The translations under genes and the position numbers were made by a program. The notes beneath the pieces are model-generated. The model saw only the letters and a program-made list of their open reading frames with translations, was not told the DNA's origin and did not search any database. This document shows, in pieces, positions 32,422 through 41,363 of a stretch of DNA of 64,000 nucleotides; position 1 is the stretch's first letter; each line of letters begins with the position of its first letter. Origin of the DNA: Bacteroidales bacterium (lineage in GTDB: Bacteria > Bacteroidota > Bacteroidia > Bacteroidales > UBA932); NCBI GenBank assembly GCA_028724885.1, contig JAQYTJ010000031.1, forward strand, positions 95,713-159,712, written 5' to 3'.

Positions 32422-32489
32422 AAAAAACGGGGAAATCGCATCGCTGCGTTTTCCCCGCCACTTAACCTAAACTTAAACTATGAAAAACT
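32422..32489 (-). ncRNA. Candidate small RNA downstream of pcrA
   Basis: On the minus strand an exact -7 element TAACTTTG (32496-32503) with a TTTG-containing -33 region is followed by about 40 nt (containing TTTAAGTTTAGGTTAAGTGG) and then a strong terminator hairpin, CGGGGAAAA ... TTTCCCCG, ending in six Ts at 32422. The predicted transcript is about 65-70 nt. It holds no obvious open frame. The combination of own promoter, conserved-looking core and terminator is typical of a small RNA; from memory it resembles repeated Bacteroidales intergenic RNAs, but I cannot name the family with certainty. It could also simply be the pcrA terminator. Confidence 0.5.
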
Positions 32490-32560
32490 TCGTATCAAAG
32501 TTACATTTTTATTTTAACAAAACAAATTCTTTGCGAAAATTTCTGTTTTTATGCGAAGAA

Positions 32561-35050
32561 TCAAGACAGAATTTTCATCTTAGCATACTTCAAAAGCAGA
32601 ATTTTGTCACCGTACTTGTCGAAAGAGATCTTGGTTTTCATGTCTGGATACTTTCCGGACACTTCCAGAACCTTACCTTTTCCGAAACGATTATGCTCAA
32701 TGTTCTGTCCAACCTTGATGCGGGACATCAGATCCTTTGGAGCCAGTGCATTGAATAGCTGGTCATCAGCCTTCGGCGGCAACGGAGCCTTCCTTACGAA
32801 AGGACTCGGAGATGCAGGTGCAGATGCCATCTGCTTAGGCGAATGAATATATTTAACTGGTCCGGACTGCCCGTAACTCCCCGAAGACGGACGCCCGAAA
32901 GGTTTACCATAACTCCCTGATGACGAATGCCTGACATATCCCCAAGAGGAGCCGCCCCAGGAACCGAATCCTCCAAACTTCGGGGAATCATCATCTTCCG
33001 GCTCACGGAAATCATTTTCGCTCAAAGGATTAGAAATATATTGCGGGTCTATCTCACCTATGAAACGGCTAGGAGAATTGGATTCGTGACGGCCGTTACG
33101 CATTCTGGTCTGAGCGAATGAAAGCCAGACTTTCTTTTTCGCCCTGGTGATCGCCACGTAAAAGAGCCTCCGTTCTTCTTCAATATCTCGCGGCGAAGCC
33201 AGCATGCCTCCGGACGGGAACAAATTTTCCTCAAGGCCTGCTACGAATACGTAAGGGAATTCAAGTCCTTTTGCCGAATGAACCGTCATCAAAGCTATCT
33301 TATTATGCGAATCCTCTTCGTCGGAAGCATCTACGCCCGTAAGCAATGAGACGTTCTCCAGATATTCTCCAAGCGTGACTACCGGGTACTGTACTGCATC
33401 AGGGTTTACCGAATCGCTGTCAGCAGCAAGTTCTTCGAGATATTCATTCTGTCTTTCCTCTATAAACTGAGTGACGCTGTTCAGTAGCTCTTCGATGTTG
33501 CCTGCCCTCGACTGCCCTTCCACGCTTTGGTCGCTCTTATAAAATGCGTAAAGGCCGCTATCTTTCGAGAGTCCAGATGCAATTTCATCAGCGTTGGCTT
33601 TTTCTGCCACGGAAGCATATTTATTGATCATCTCGCAGAAAGAACGAATCCTGGCAGCCGCAGGTGCTTTCAAACCATACTCGGCAAATTTTTCAGAATA
33701 TGCAGCCTTAAACATCGAAACCCCAAGTGCCCTGGACATATTCTCCAAGTTAGCGATGGAAGTCTCTCCAATTCCCCTCGCCGGCATGTTCACGGCCCTT
33801 TTGAAAGATTCATTGTCATTAACGTTCATAACCAGCTTGAAGTAGGCCATCATGTCCTTCACCTCTGCCCTGTCGTAGAAAGAATTTCCCGAATATATCA
33901 TATAAGGGAGGTTACGCCTGCGAAGAGACTCCTCAAGGGCTCGTGACTGGGAATTAGTCCTATATAATATAGAGAAGTCCTGATAAGCCGCATGCTCGGT
34001 TTCCATCCGCGAGATAATCTCAGAGGCTATGCTCAGGGCCTCTTCTTGCTCTGAGAAATTGTCCAGTATGCTAATCTTATCCCCGGCGTCGCCAACGGAG
34101 ACGCAGTTTTTCGGAATCCTATTCTCATTCTTGGCAATCAATGAATTAGCGGCATTGACAATATTCGCTGTAGAGCGATAGTTCTTTTCCAGGCGGAAAA
34201 TCTTGCACTCCGGATAGTCTTTCTTGAAATTCAATATATTCTCAATCTTAGCACCTCGGAATGCGTAAATAGACTGAGAGTCATCACCCACGACGCAGAT
34301 ATTTTTATGCTTCTCGCTAAGCTGTTTTAAAATGAGGTATTGGGCGAAGTTCGTGTCTTGATACTCATCGACAAGAATATAGTCGAACCTGGAGGAAATG
34401 GACTCCTTCGCTTCTGGATTATGCCGAAGCAATATATTCATATTCAATAATATGTCATCGAAATCCATGACTCCTGAAAGTTTGCACTTCTCCGCATACG
34501 TTTTATAAATGTCGCATATTCTTGGCTTCCTAGACCTGGCATCCTCTTCCAAAGCCTTTGCGTTGGAGCTGTATGATGCCGCAGTGAATAGGTTGTTCTT
34601 GGCAAGGGATATTCGTGAGAGGACATCCCTAGGCTTGTAGACTTTATCATCCAGGCCCAACGCCTTTAGGCAAGCTTTTATTGCGCTAATGGAGTCAGAT
34701 GTGTCGTAAATGGTGAAATTCGCAGGATAGCCAAGGAATAAAGCATATTCCCTTAGAAATCTTATGAATATGGAATGGAATGTACCCATGCAGAGCCTCC
34801 ATGCGCTTCTTTTCCCGACCATCATGGAAATCCTCTCCTTCATCTCGTTCGCCGCTTTCTTCGTGAAAGTCAGCGCCATGATTCTGGAAGGATCCACGCC
34901 CTTGTCCAAAATCAATGCAATCCGGCTGGTCAAAACTCTAGTTTTCCCGGATCCTGCTCCAGCAACAATCAGCACCGGTCCATCAATGCTGCTGACCGCA
35001 TCTCTCTGCTCCGCGTTCAGCCCCTCAAAAATCGCGTTTTCTTTATCCAT
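32561..35050 (-). CDS. pcrA: ATP-dependent DNA helicase PcrA/UvrD
   Basis: 829 residues from ATG 35050; an upstream TTG at 35071 is rejected because the -7 element lies between the two. Walker A is VAGAGSGKTR near 29-38, motif II VDEYQDTN near 220, GDDSQSIYAFRGA near 245, YRTNSQSRALEE near 360, and late motifs MTVHSAKGLEFPYVF near 560 and RRLFYVAITRAKK near 600. The last 170 residues hold a Ser/Gly-rich linker (SWGGSSWGYVRH) and a C-terminal Tudor-like domain (HNRFGKGKVLEVSG) that contacts RNA polymerase in PcrA. It unwinds DNA 3'-5' in repair and conflict resolution. Confidence 0.93.
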   Translation of the reverse strand: MDKENAIFEGLNAEQRDAVSSIDGPVLIVAGAGSGKTRVLTSRIALILDKGVDPSRIMALTFTKKAANEMKERISMMVGKRSAWRLCMGTFHSIFIRFLREYALFLGYPANFTIYDTSDSISAIKACLKALGLDDKVYKPRDVLSRISLAKNNLFTAASYSSNAKALEEDARSRKPRICDIYKTYAEKCKLSGVMDFDDILLNMNILLRHNPEAKESISSRFDYILVDEYQDTNFAQYLILKQLSEKHKNICVVGDDSQSIYAFRGAKIENILNFKKDYPECKIFRLEKNYRSTANIVNAANSLIAKNENRIPKNCVSVGDAGDKISILDNFSEQEEALSIASEIISRMETEHAAYQDFSILYRTNSQSRALEESLRRRNLPYMIYSGNSFYDRAEVKDMMAYFKLVMNVNDNESFKRAVNMPARGIGETSIANLENMSRALGVSMFKAAYSEKFAEYGLKAPAAARIRSFCEMINKYASVAEKANADEIASGLSKDSGLYAFYKSDQSVEGQSRAGNIEELLNSVTQFIEERQNEYLEELAADSDSVNPDAVQYPVVTLGEYLENVSLLTGVDASDEEDSHNKIALMTVHSAKGLEFPYVFVAGLEENLFPSGGMLASPRDIEEERRLFYVAITRAKKKVWLSFAQTRMRNGRHESNSPSRFIGEIDPQYISNPLSENDFREPEDDDSPKFGGFGSWGGSSWGYVRHSSSGSYGKPFGRPSSGSYGQSGPVKYIHSPKQMASAPASPSPFVRKAPLPPKADDQLFNALAPKDLMSRIKVGQNIEHNRFGKGKVLEVSGKYPDMKTKISFDKYGDKILLLKYAKMKILS

Positions 35051-35059
35051 AGTATGCCG

Positions 35060-35087
35060 CAAAATTAGCAAAAAATGCGTACCTTCG
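35060..35087. promoter_or_regulatory. Divergent promoters of pcrA and the nqr operon
   Basis: Minus-strand TAATTTTG (35060-35067) is an exact -7 element only 10 bp before the pcrA ATG, implying a very short or absent leader. Plus-strand TACCTTCG (35080-35087) fits TAnnTTTG with one change and lies 40 bp before nqrA. The two elements are 12 bp apart, so the two polymerases compete for the same site. Confidence 0.55.
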
Positions 35088-35127
35088 CACCGGATTTTGA
35101 AAATACTTTTTAACTAATTAAAACATA

Positions 35128-36474
35128 ATGTCAAACAACATCGATTTGAAAAAGGGTCTGAACATTCCTATCGCAGGAAAGGCTGCCCTTGAGACAAAGA
35201 AAACGATCGCGCAAGACGTTGCAGCAGTCAAGCCTACGGACTTCAAGGGCTTCACTCCTAGACTTCTGGTCAAGGAGGGCGACAAAGTCTCCGTTGGATC
35301 TCCACTGCTGGAAGATAAGAAGAATCTGAATATTCTTCTAACTTCTCCTCTCAGCGGGACTGTCCAGCAGATCGTAAGAGGTGACAAGAGAAAACTTCTT
35401 GCCGTTCTCATCAAATCGGATGGTTCCAACGACTCCATTGACTTCGGCGTGAAGGATCCTTCCGCGCTGAATGCGGACGGGGTCAAGGAAACCCTCCTGA
35501 AGAGCGGTCTCTGGCTTTCGCTCATTCAAAGGCCTTACGGCGTGATTGCTAATCCGGCTGTTACTCCTAAGGCTATTTTCGTTTCCGCTTTCAGCACCGC
35601 CCCTTTGTGTGCCGACACAGAATTCATTCTGAAAGGCGAGGCCGAAGACATCCAGGCTGCCGTGACAGCCCTCTCGAAAATCGCGAAGGTGAACATCTGC
35701 GTGAATTCCGCCGATTCAGCTTTCGCTAGGCTTAAAGACGTTACGCTCTGGACAGTGAAAGGCGACAAGCACCCAGCCGGCAATGTCGGGGTGCAAATCA
35801 GCCACATCTCCCCTATTCAGAAAGGCGAGAGCGTGTGGACTGTAGACCCAGTGCTTCTTGCTGCATTCGGGAAACTGCTTAGGACTGGCAAGCTTGACTT
35901 GCGCAGGAAAATCGCCGTAACAGGGCCTGCCGCCATAAATCCGGCGTACGTTGAAGCCCTGCCAGGAATGCCTATAAAGGCTTTGGCAGACTTCTACGAT
36001 GCGTCCAAGCAGGAAATCCGTTTCGTGAGCGGGAATCCTCTCACAGGAGAGAATGTTGGCGAGGATGGCTACACAGGCTTCTTCGACACCCAGGTAACGC
36101 TCCTGGGCGAAGGCAGGGAGAGAGAGGTTCTCGGATGGGCGAAGCCTTTCAGATCCAACCAGTACAGCTCCACGAGGTCTTACTTCTCCTGGCTGTCTCC
36201 GAAAAAGAAATATTCGATGGATACAAACACTCACGGTGGGGTACGCGCCTTCCTTATGTCAGATGTCTATGAGAAAGTGCTCCCGATGGACATCTTCCCG
36301 ATATATCTGATCAAAGCCTGCATAGCCGGCGACATTGACAATATGGAGAAATTCGGAATATACGAGGTTCTGCCGGAAGATCTTGCCCTGTGCGAATTCA
36401 TTGACCCTTCAAAGAACGACATACAGGAGATCATCAGCAAAGGCATCGACCTCATGATAAAGGAAATGGCTTAA
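35128..36474 (+). CDS. nqrA: Na+-translocating NADH:quinone reductase subunit A
   Basis: 448 residues starting MSNNIDLKKGLNIPIAGKAA, the standard NqrA start, with FKGFTPRLLVKEGDKVSVGS near residues 39-58 and the conserved NPLTGENVGEDGYTGFFDTQ near 297-316. NqrA is the peripheral cytoplasmic subunit involved in quinone binding. It is the first gene of nqrABCDEF, which couples NADH oxidation to sodium export and is the main respiratory entry in Bacteroidales. The gap to nqrB is 12 bp. Confidence 0.96.
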   Translation: MSNNIDLKKGLNIPIAGKAALETKKTIAQDVAAVKPTDFKGFTPRLLVKEGDKVSVGSPLLEDKKNLNILLTSPLSGTVQQIVRGDKRKLLAVLIKSDGSNDSIDFGVKDPSALNADGVKETLLKSGLWLSLIQRPYGVIANPAVTPKAIFVSAFSTAPLCADTEFILKGEAEDIQAAVTALSKIAKVNICVNSADSAFARLKDVTLWTVKGDKHPAGNVGVQISHISPIQKGESVWTVDPVLLAAFGKLLRTGKLDLRRKIAVTGPAAINPAYVEALPGMPIKALADFYDASKQEIRFVSGNPLTGENVGEDGYTGFFDTQVTLLGEGREREVLGWAKPFRSNQYSSTRSYFSWLSPKKKYSMDTNTHGGVRAFLMSDVYEKVLPMDIFPIYLIKACIAGDIDNMEKFGIYEVLPEDLALCEFIDPSKNDIQEIISKGIDLMIKEMA

Positions 36475-36486
36475 AAGGAACTCATC

Positions 36487-37638
36487 ATGGAAGACAACAA
36501 TACTAAGCAGCCTGGCCTTTTTGAGAAAGGCGGAAAATTGGGATGGCTGCATTCTACAGTGGATGCTTTTGACACTTTCCTCAGGGTACCTGGAACTGTG
36601 ACAAAGACAGGCTCTCACGTGAGAGACTCCATCGACTTGAAAAGGATATTGATTATAGTAGTGATCTCTCTAATTCCTTGTGCATTGTTCGGCATGTGGA
36701 ATGTGGGACATGAGCATAATCTAGTTATGGGAACCGACTGGGGCTTCTGGCATCAGTTCGGCTTCGGTTTCTTGAAAGTACTCCCCCTCTACCTTATTTC
36801 ATACATCGTCGGCCTGGGAATAGAATTCATGTTCGCCCAGATCCGCGGCGAAGAAGTCAGCGAGGGTTATCTGGTGAGCGGAATGCTGATTCCTCTCATC
36901 GTTCCCGTGGACATTCCTCTCTGGATGCTCGCAATTGCAGTCGCTTTCGCAGTCATATTCGGCAAGGAGGTCTTCGGAGGCACTGGAATGAACTTCTTGA
37001 ATCCGGCCCTTCTGGCACGTGCGTTCCTGTTCTTCTCCTACCCGAGCAAGATGTCAGGCTCAATGTGCTGGATTGCCCTCAGGCATGGAGAGGCACTTCC
37101 AGACGCTGTGTCTGGAGCGACTCCGCTCTCATTCCTTGGCGAGTGTAAGGATGCTGTCACCACTCTCACGGATCATTTCTCTTATATGGATATGTTCTTG
37201 GGGACAATACCTGGCTCCGTTGGCGAGACATCTGTAATCGCCATCCTGATAGGTGCCGTAATCCTGCTCTGGACAGGCATAGGCAGTTGGAAAATCATGC
37301 TTTCATCTGTCATAGGCGCCCTCCTCATTGGCTGGATTGGCAACGTTAGCGGTGTCACCGCCGTGCCGGCATGGACTCAGCTAATAATGGGCGGATTCCT
37401 CTTCGGTACCGTCTTCATGGCCACCGACCCTGTAACATCTGCTCAGACTGAGTCTGGCAAGTGGATCTTCGGATTCTTGGTCGGTGCGCTTTGCGTGACT
37501 GTGAGGCTGTTCAACCCTGGCTACGCGGAAGGCATGATGCTCAGCATACTTCTCATGAACACGTTCGCTCCTCTCATCGACTATTGCGTGACTAGCGCAG
37601 CCATCAGCAGAAGAGCAAAAAAGGCTAAACTTGCTTAA
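36487..37638 (+). CDS. nqrB: Na+-translocating NADH:quinone reductase subunit B
   Basis: 383 residues with about 10 membrane segments. GKEVFGGTGMNFLNPALLAR near residues 159-178 and the covalent FMN threonine motif SGATPLSF near 217-224 are conserved. FMATDPVTSAQTESGKW near 313-329 is also typical. It carries covalent FMN and riboflavin and forms the main channel for sodium. It lies between nqrA and nqrC with short gaps. Confidence 0.96.
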   Translation: MEDNNTKQPGLFEKGGKLGWLHSTVDAFDTFLRVPGTVTKTGSHVRDSIDLKRILIIVVISLIPCALFGMWNVGHEHNLVMGTDWGFWHQFGFGFLKVLPLYLISYIVGLGIEFMFAQIRGEEVSEGYLVSGMLIPLIVPVDIPLWMLAIAVAFAVIFGKEVFGGTGMNFLNPALLARAFLFFSYPSKMSGSMCWIALRHGEALPDAVSGATPLSFLGECKDAVTTLTDHFSYMDMFLGTIPGSVGETSVIAILIGAVILLWTGIGSWKIMLSSVIGALLIGWIGNVSGVTAVPAWTQLIMGGFLFGTVFMATDPVTSAQTESGKWIFGFLVGALCVTVRLFNPGYAEGMMLSILLMNTFAPLIDYCVTSAAISRRAKKAKLA

Positions 37639-37644
37639 AAATTG

Positions 37645-38469
37645 ATGAATATGAATACGAACGGAAACGCATACACAGTTATATATTCGACGATCATCGT
37701 GGTGCTGGTGGCTGCAATACTGGCTTACGCATCTTTGGCGCTAAAGCCTAAGCAGGATGCTAATGCCAAGGCAGAGACCATCAGCCAGATGCTCACAGCC
37801 GCCCAATTCTACACTAAGGATGAATGTTCCTCCATGGAGAATGATAAAGTTCTGGAAGCATATTCAAAGAATATAAAATCTGCTTTCGCCATCAATGCCC
37901 AAGGGAAGAAAATCCGCGACCTAAGCACAGATGTCAATAAGATAGAATTAATCGACAACCTGAAGGCTCAAGACAATAATATCCGTGGAAAAAAGAACGT
38001 TGAACTTCCTGTCTACATATTCACGAAAGACGGAAAGGACATAACCGTAGTGCCTTGCTACGGGGCAGGTCTATGGGGACCGATATGGGGCTACCTTGCA
38101 TTCAGCCTAGACGACAAGACTTTCGTAGGCGCTTATTTCGACCATGCGAGCGAAACTCCTGGACTTGGAGCTAAGATTAAGGACGATCCTAGCTTCAGGG
38201 CAGAATTCGTAGGGAAAGCCGTGGATTACAATGCAAGTCCTATATTTTCGATAGTGAAGGGCGGCGCTCCGAAAGACCAGCAGAATGCCATAGATGCCAT
38301 TACGGGAGCCACGATGACTTCCAATGGACTCTCTAAGGCGATAGATACATGGCTGGCAGCTTACAAGCCTTACCTTTCAACCAATGGAGCGTCAACTGCA
38401 GATTATGCTGGAACGACTTCGCCTGCTGATGCAGCTGCTGCGCCAGCAGATACAACATTAAATAAATAG
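37645..38469 (+). CDS. nqrC: Na+-translocating NADH:quinone reductase subunit C
   Basis: 274 residues from the ATG at 37645 (a TTG lies 3 bp upstream; an ATG at 37651 is also possible). One N-terminal membrane helix (IVVLVAAILAYASLAL) is followed by a periplasmic FMN-binding domain with ETPGLGAKI near residue 169 and the flavinylation motif TGATMTS near 218. The last 35 residues are an Ala/Thr/Pro-rich tail (TSPADAAAAPADTT) longer than in most homologues. It carries the second covalent FMN of the complex. Confidence 0.95.
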   Translation: MNMNTNGNAYTVIYSTIIVVLVAAILAYASLALKPKQDANAKAETISQMLTAAQFYTKDECSSMENDKVLEAYSKNIKSAFAINAQGKKIRDLSTDVNKIELIDNLKAQDNNIRGKKNVELPVYIFTKDGKDITVVPCYGAGLWGPIWGYLAFSLDDKTFVGAYFDHASETPGLGAKIKDDPSFRAEFVGKAVDYNASPIFSIVKGGAPKDQQNAIDAITGATMTSNGLSKAIDTWLAAYKPYLSTNGASTADYAGTTSPADAAAAPADTTLNK

Positions 38470-38482
38470 AGGAGACGGAAAT

Positions 38483-39103
38483 ATGAATGCAAATCTTAAA
38501 GAAACTATTCTGAATCCTATTCTCAAGGGGAATCCTATTACCGTGCTGGTGCTCGGAATATGCTCGTCCCTCGCCGTAACGGTTGAAATGAAGGGAGCCC
38601 TTGTCATGGCTCTGTCAGTTACCATAGTGACCGGGCTTTCGAGCTTCGTGCTTTCTATCCTAAGGAATACGATTCCAAACCGCGTGAGAATCATCGTTCA
38701 GCTGGTTGTCGTGGCCCTCATGGTCATTCTCGTGGATCAGATACTCAAAGCCTATGCTTACGGCATAGATAAACAACTGTCCGTATACATCGGACTTATA
38801 ATCACGAACTGTATCGTCATGGGACGCATCGAGGCTTTCGCACTTGGAAACAAGCCGATTCCTTCACTGCTTGACGGTCTGTCTAACGGAGTCGGATACG
38901 GCCTTATACTCGTCGTCATGTCTTTCTTCCGTGAGCTTTTCGGATCCGGCACCCTGCTAGGTTTCAGGATAATCCCTGAGTCTTTCTACGCTGCCGGCTA
39001 CATGAACAACGGGCTAGTCATCCTCCCACCTATGGCGCTGATTCTAATTGGCTGCATCATCTGGATACAGAGAGGCATACAAAAAGATCTCCAAGAGAAA
39101 TAA
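38483..39103 (+). CDS. nqrD: Na+-translocating NADH:quinone reductase subunit D
   Basis: 206 residues with six membrane segments. The start MNANLKETILNPILKGNPIT and the central NCIVMGRIEAFALGNKP (near residues 111-127) are the signature of NqrD/RnfE proteins; the conserved cysteine in NCIV is present. The NqrD-NqrE pair binds an iron-sulfur cluster in the membrane that passes electrons from NqrF to NqrC. Confidence 0.95.
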   Translation: MNANLKETILNPILKGNPITVLVLGICSSLAVTVEMKGALVMALSVTIVTGLSSFVLSILRNTIPNRVRIIVQLVVVALMVILVDQILKAYAYGIDKQLSVYIGLIITNCIVMGRIEAFALGNKPIPSLLDGLSNGVGYGLILVVMSFFRELFGSGTLLGFRIIPESFYAAGYMNNGLVILPPMALILIGCIIWIQRGIQKDLQEK

Positions 39104-39122
39104 CTAAAGACAGAAACCGAAT

Positions 39123-39737
39123 ATGGAATATTTAAACTTATTCATAAAGTCAATCTTCGTTGACAACATGATTTTTGCCTACTTCCTAGGTATGTGTTCA
39201 TACCTGGCGGTATCCAAAAATGTGAAGACAGCGTCCGGTCTCGGTCTGGCCGTTATTTTCGTGCTTTTCGTGACCTTGCCTATAAACTACCTGCTGAATA
39301 AATACGTCCTACTGCCGGGGGCTCTTTCCTGGCTGGGCGACAGCTTCAATGAAGTAGACCTCAGTTTCCTGAGCTTCATAATATTCATAGCAGTCATAGC
39401 TGCCATAACTCAATTGGTAGAGATGGTCGTTGAGAAATTCGCTCCTGCGCTGTATTCATCCCTGGGAATATATCTTCCTCTGATAGCAGTGAACTGCGCA
39501 ATCCTTGGCGGTTCCTTGTTCATGCAGAACAAAGACTTCGTCAATGTCGGAGAGTCTGCAGTCTATGCGCTGGGATCTGGGATAGGCTGGTTCCTCGCAA
39601 TCGTCACGCTGGCTGCAATCAGGGAAAAGATGCAATATTCGAACGTTCCGCCGGCGCTTAAGGGCATCGGAATAGCGTTCATAACAGTAGGCCTGATGTC
39701 CATAGCATTCATGACCTTCATGGGCATTTCACTTTAA
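39123..39737 (+). CDS. nqrE: Na+-translocating NADH:quinone reductase subunit E
   Basis: 204 residues with six membrane segments, homologous to NqrD but in inverted topology. [20 protein letters not shown] near residues 16-35 and [20 protein letters not shown] near 120-139 hold the two conserved cysteines for the membrane cluster. The gaps are 19 bp to nqrD and 16 bp to nqrF. Confidence 0.95.
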   Translation: MEYLNLFIKSIFVDNMIFAYFLGMCSYLAVSKNVKTASGLGLAVIFVLFVTLPINYLLNKYVLLPGALSWLGDSFNEVDLSFLSFIIFIAVIAAITQLVEMVVEKFAPALYSSLGIYLPLIAVNCAILGGSLFMQNKDFVNVGESAVYALGSGIGWFLAIVTLAAIREKMQYSNVPPALKGIGIAFITVGLMSIAFMTFMGISL

Positions 39738-39753
39738 AACAGGAGGCAGAACT

Positions 39754-41022
39754 ATGTTTTCAACATTAATTTCATCAATCATCACTATCACGCTGGTGAC
39801 GTTGATTCTGGTAATCCTGCTTCTCTTCGTTAAAGCTAAGCTAACACCAGAAGGAACGGTGAAAATAGACATCAATGATGGCAAGAAAATCTTGGACGTG
39901 CCTCAAGGCGGGGACATAATGCACACTCTGGCAAGTCAGAAAATCTTTCTGCCTTCCGCATGCGGCGGCAAGGCTAACTGTGGGCAATGCAAGATACAGG
40001 TGCTTGATGGTGGCGGAACTATTCTTCCTACAGAGGTGGGTTTCTTCAACCGCAAGCAAATCAAATCCGGCTATCGTCTGGGATGCCAGGTAAAAATCAA
40101 AGACAACCTTAAAATACAGGTTCCGGAGTCAACGCTCAGCGTAAAGAAACTCGAATGCGAGGTGATTTCCAACAAGAACGTGGCTACATTCATAAAGGAA
40201 TTCACCGTAAAACTTCCTGCTGGAGAGCACTTGGATTTCAAGTCCGGTGAGTACATCCAGATTGACATACCGGCCTACGACATCGACTTCAAGGACATTG
40301 ATGTAGATGATACCTACCGGAAGGATTGGGAGAAATACGGGTTCTTCGGCATCAAGGCTAAAAACACAGTGCCAACCGTCAGGGCTTATTCAATGGCCTC
40401 TTATCCTGCAGAGGGCGACATCATAAAGTTGAATGTCCGCATAGCCACACCTCCTTTCGACAAGAGCCAGCCTAGGGGCGTATTCAAGATGCTTCCGGTT
40501 CCTCCTGGAGTAGCTTCTTCCTACGTGTTCACGCGCAAGCCTGGCGACAAGGTGTGGATCTCCGGTCCGTTCGGAGAGTTCCTGCTGCCTAAGAATGATC
40601 CTGATGACATGGAATATATCTTCGTGGGTGGTGGCGCAGGCATGGCTCCTCTTCGCAGCCACATAATGCATCTGTTCAAGACTCTGCACACCAAGAGAAC
40701 TGTGAATTTCTTCTATGGCGCGCGAAGCCTGGTCGAGGCTTTCTACCTCGAAGACTATGCAGAGATCGAGAAGGAGTACCCTAACTTTCATTTCCATCTG
40801 GCTCTTGACCGTCCTGATCCTGCGGCAGATGCTGCCGGCGTCAAGTACACGGCAGGTTTCGTGCACAATGTCATGTACGAGACCTACCTCAAGAACCACG
40901 AAGCTCCTGAAGACATCAAATACTTCATGTGCGGTCCTCCTATGATGGTTGCCTCAGTGAACAATCTGCTTGACAGCTTGGGAGTTCCACCAGAGAGCAT
41001 TCTCTACGATAACTTCTCGTAA
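39754..41022 (+). CDS. nqrF: Na+-translocating NADH:quinone reductase subunit F
   Basis: 422 residues. An N-terminal membrane helix (ITITLVTLILVILLLFV) precedes a 2Fe-2S ferredoxin domain with CGGKANCGQC near residues 70-79 and the fourth cysteine in LGCQVKI near 111. The flavodoxin-reductase-like part has the FAD motif RAYSMASYP near 210, the NADH motif VGGGAGMAPLRS near 291 and the C-terminal KYFMCGPPMMV. It takes electrons from NADH. A terminator follows at 41058-41092. Confidence 0.96.
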   Translation: MFSTLISSIITITLVTLILVILLLFVKAKLTPEGTVKIDINDGKKILDVPQGGDIMHTLASQKIFLPSACGGKANCGQCKIQVLDGGGTILPTEVGFFNRKQIKSGYRLGCQVKIKDNLKIQVPESTLSVKKLECEVISNKNVATFIKEFTVKLPAGEHLDFKSGEYIQIDIPAYDIDFKDIDVDDTYRKDWEKYGFFGIKAKNTVPTVRAYSMASYPAEGDIIKLNVRIATPPFDKSQPRGVFKMLPVPPGVASSYVFTRKPGDKVWISGPFGEFLLPKNDPDDMEYIFVGGGAGMAPLRSHIMHLFKTLHTKRTVNFFYGARSLVEAFYLEDYAEIEKEYPNFHFHLALDRPDPAADAAGVKYTAGFVHNVMYETYLKNHEAPEDIKYFMCGPPMMVASVNNLLDSLGVPPESILYDNFS

Positions 41023-41057
41023 CATCAGCACATGGCTGATGCTCTTACGAGCGACAG

Positions 41058-41092
41058 AAAAGTCCTCGGCCTTCCCTGGTCGGGGATTTTTC
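41058..41092 (+). terminator. Terminator of the nqr operon
   Basis: AAAGTCCTCGGCC pairs with GGTCGGGGATTTT (two G-U pairs) around a short loop and is followed by more Ts. It lies 36 bp after the nqrF stop; a second small hairpin (CATCAGC/GCTGATG) is just ahead of it. Confidence 0.7.
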
Positions 41093-41107
41093 GTATCATT
41101 CTCAGAC

Positions 41108-41254
41108 GAGCGTGAGGCAATCATCAGTAATATATTCATTATCAACGCCCCTGAAACTACGACCGCACGCTCCTCTGCCTAACGATATGAGCGTGAGGCA
41201 ATCCCCAGTAATATATTCATTATCAACGTTCCAGGAGCCACGACCGCACGCTCC
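41108..41254. repeat. Two tandem REP-like palindromic units upstream of RAYT
   Basis: Unit A (41108-41173) and unit B (41189-41254) start at an 81-bp spacing and share most of their sequence. Each begins GAGCGTGAGGC and ends GCACGCTCCT, so each can fold with GAGCGTG pairing to CACGCTC, and each contains TAATATATTCATTATCAACG in the middle. They lie between the nqr terminator and the RAYT gene. Confidence 0.75.
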
Positions 41255-41363
41255 TAGACAGCCACCATCGCAGACTCCCCAGTTACCCAGAAAAAACCGT
41301 AAAATTTTATTGCACGCAAAAAACATTCTCAATAACTTAGACATAACATTAAACACGCTAACT

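Noticed and set aside
35040..35071. TTG start at 35071 for the PcrA helicase
   Set aside because: The -7 element lies between this TTG and the ATG at 35050, so the longer form would not be transcribed.
41108..41254. Possible CRISPR array
   Set aside because: Only two units, 66 bp long, with internal palindromes and no unique spacers or cas genes; they are REP-like units of the RAYT gene.
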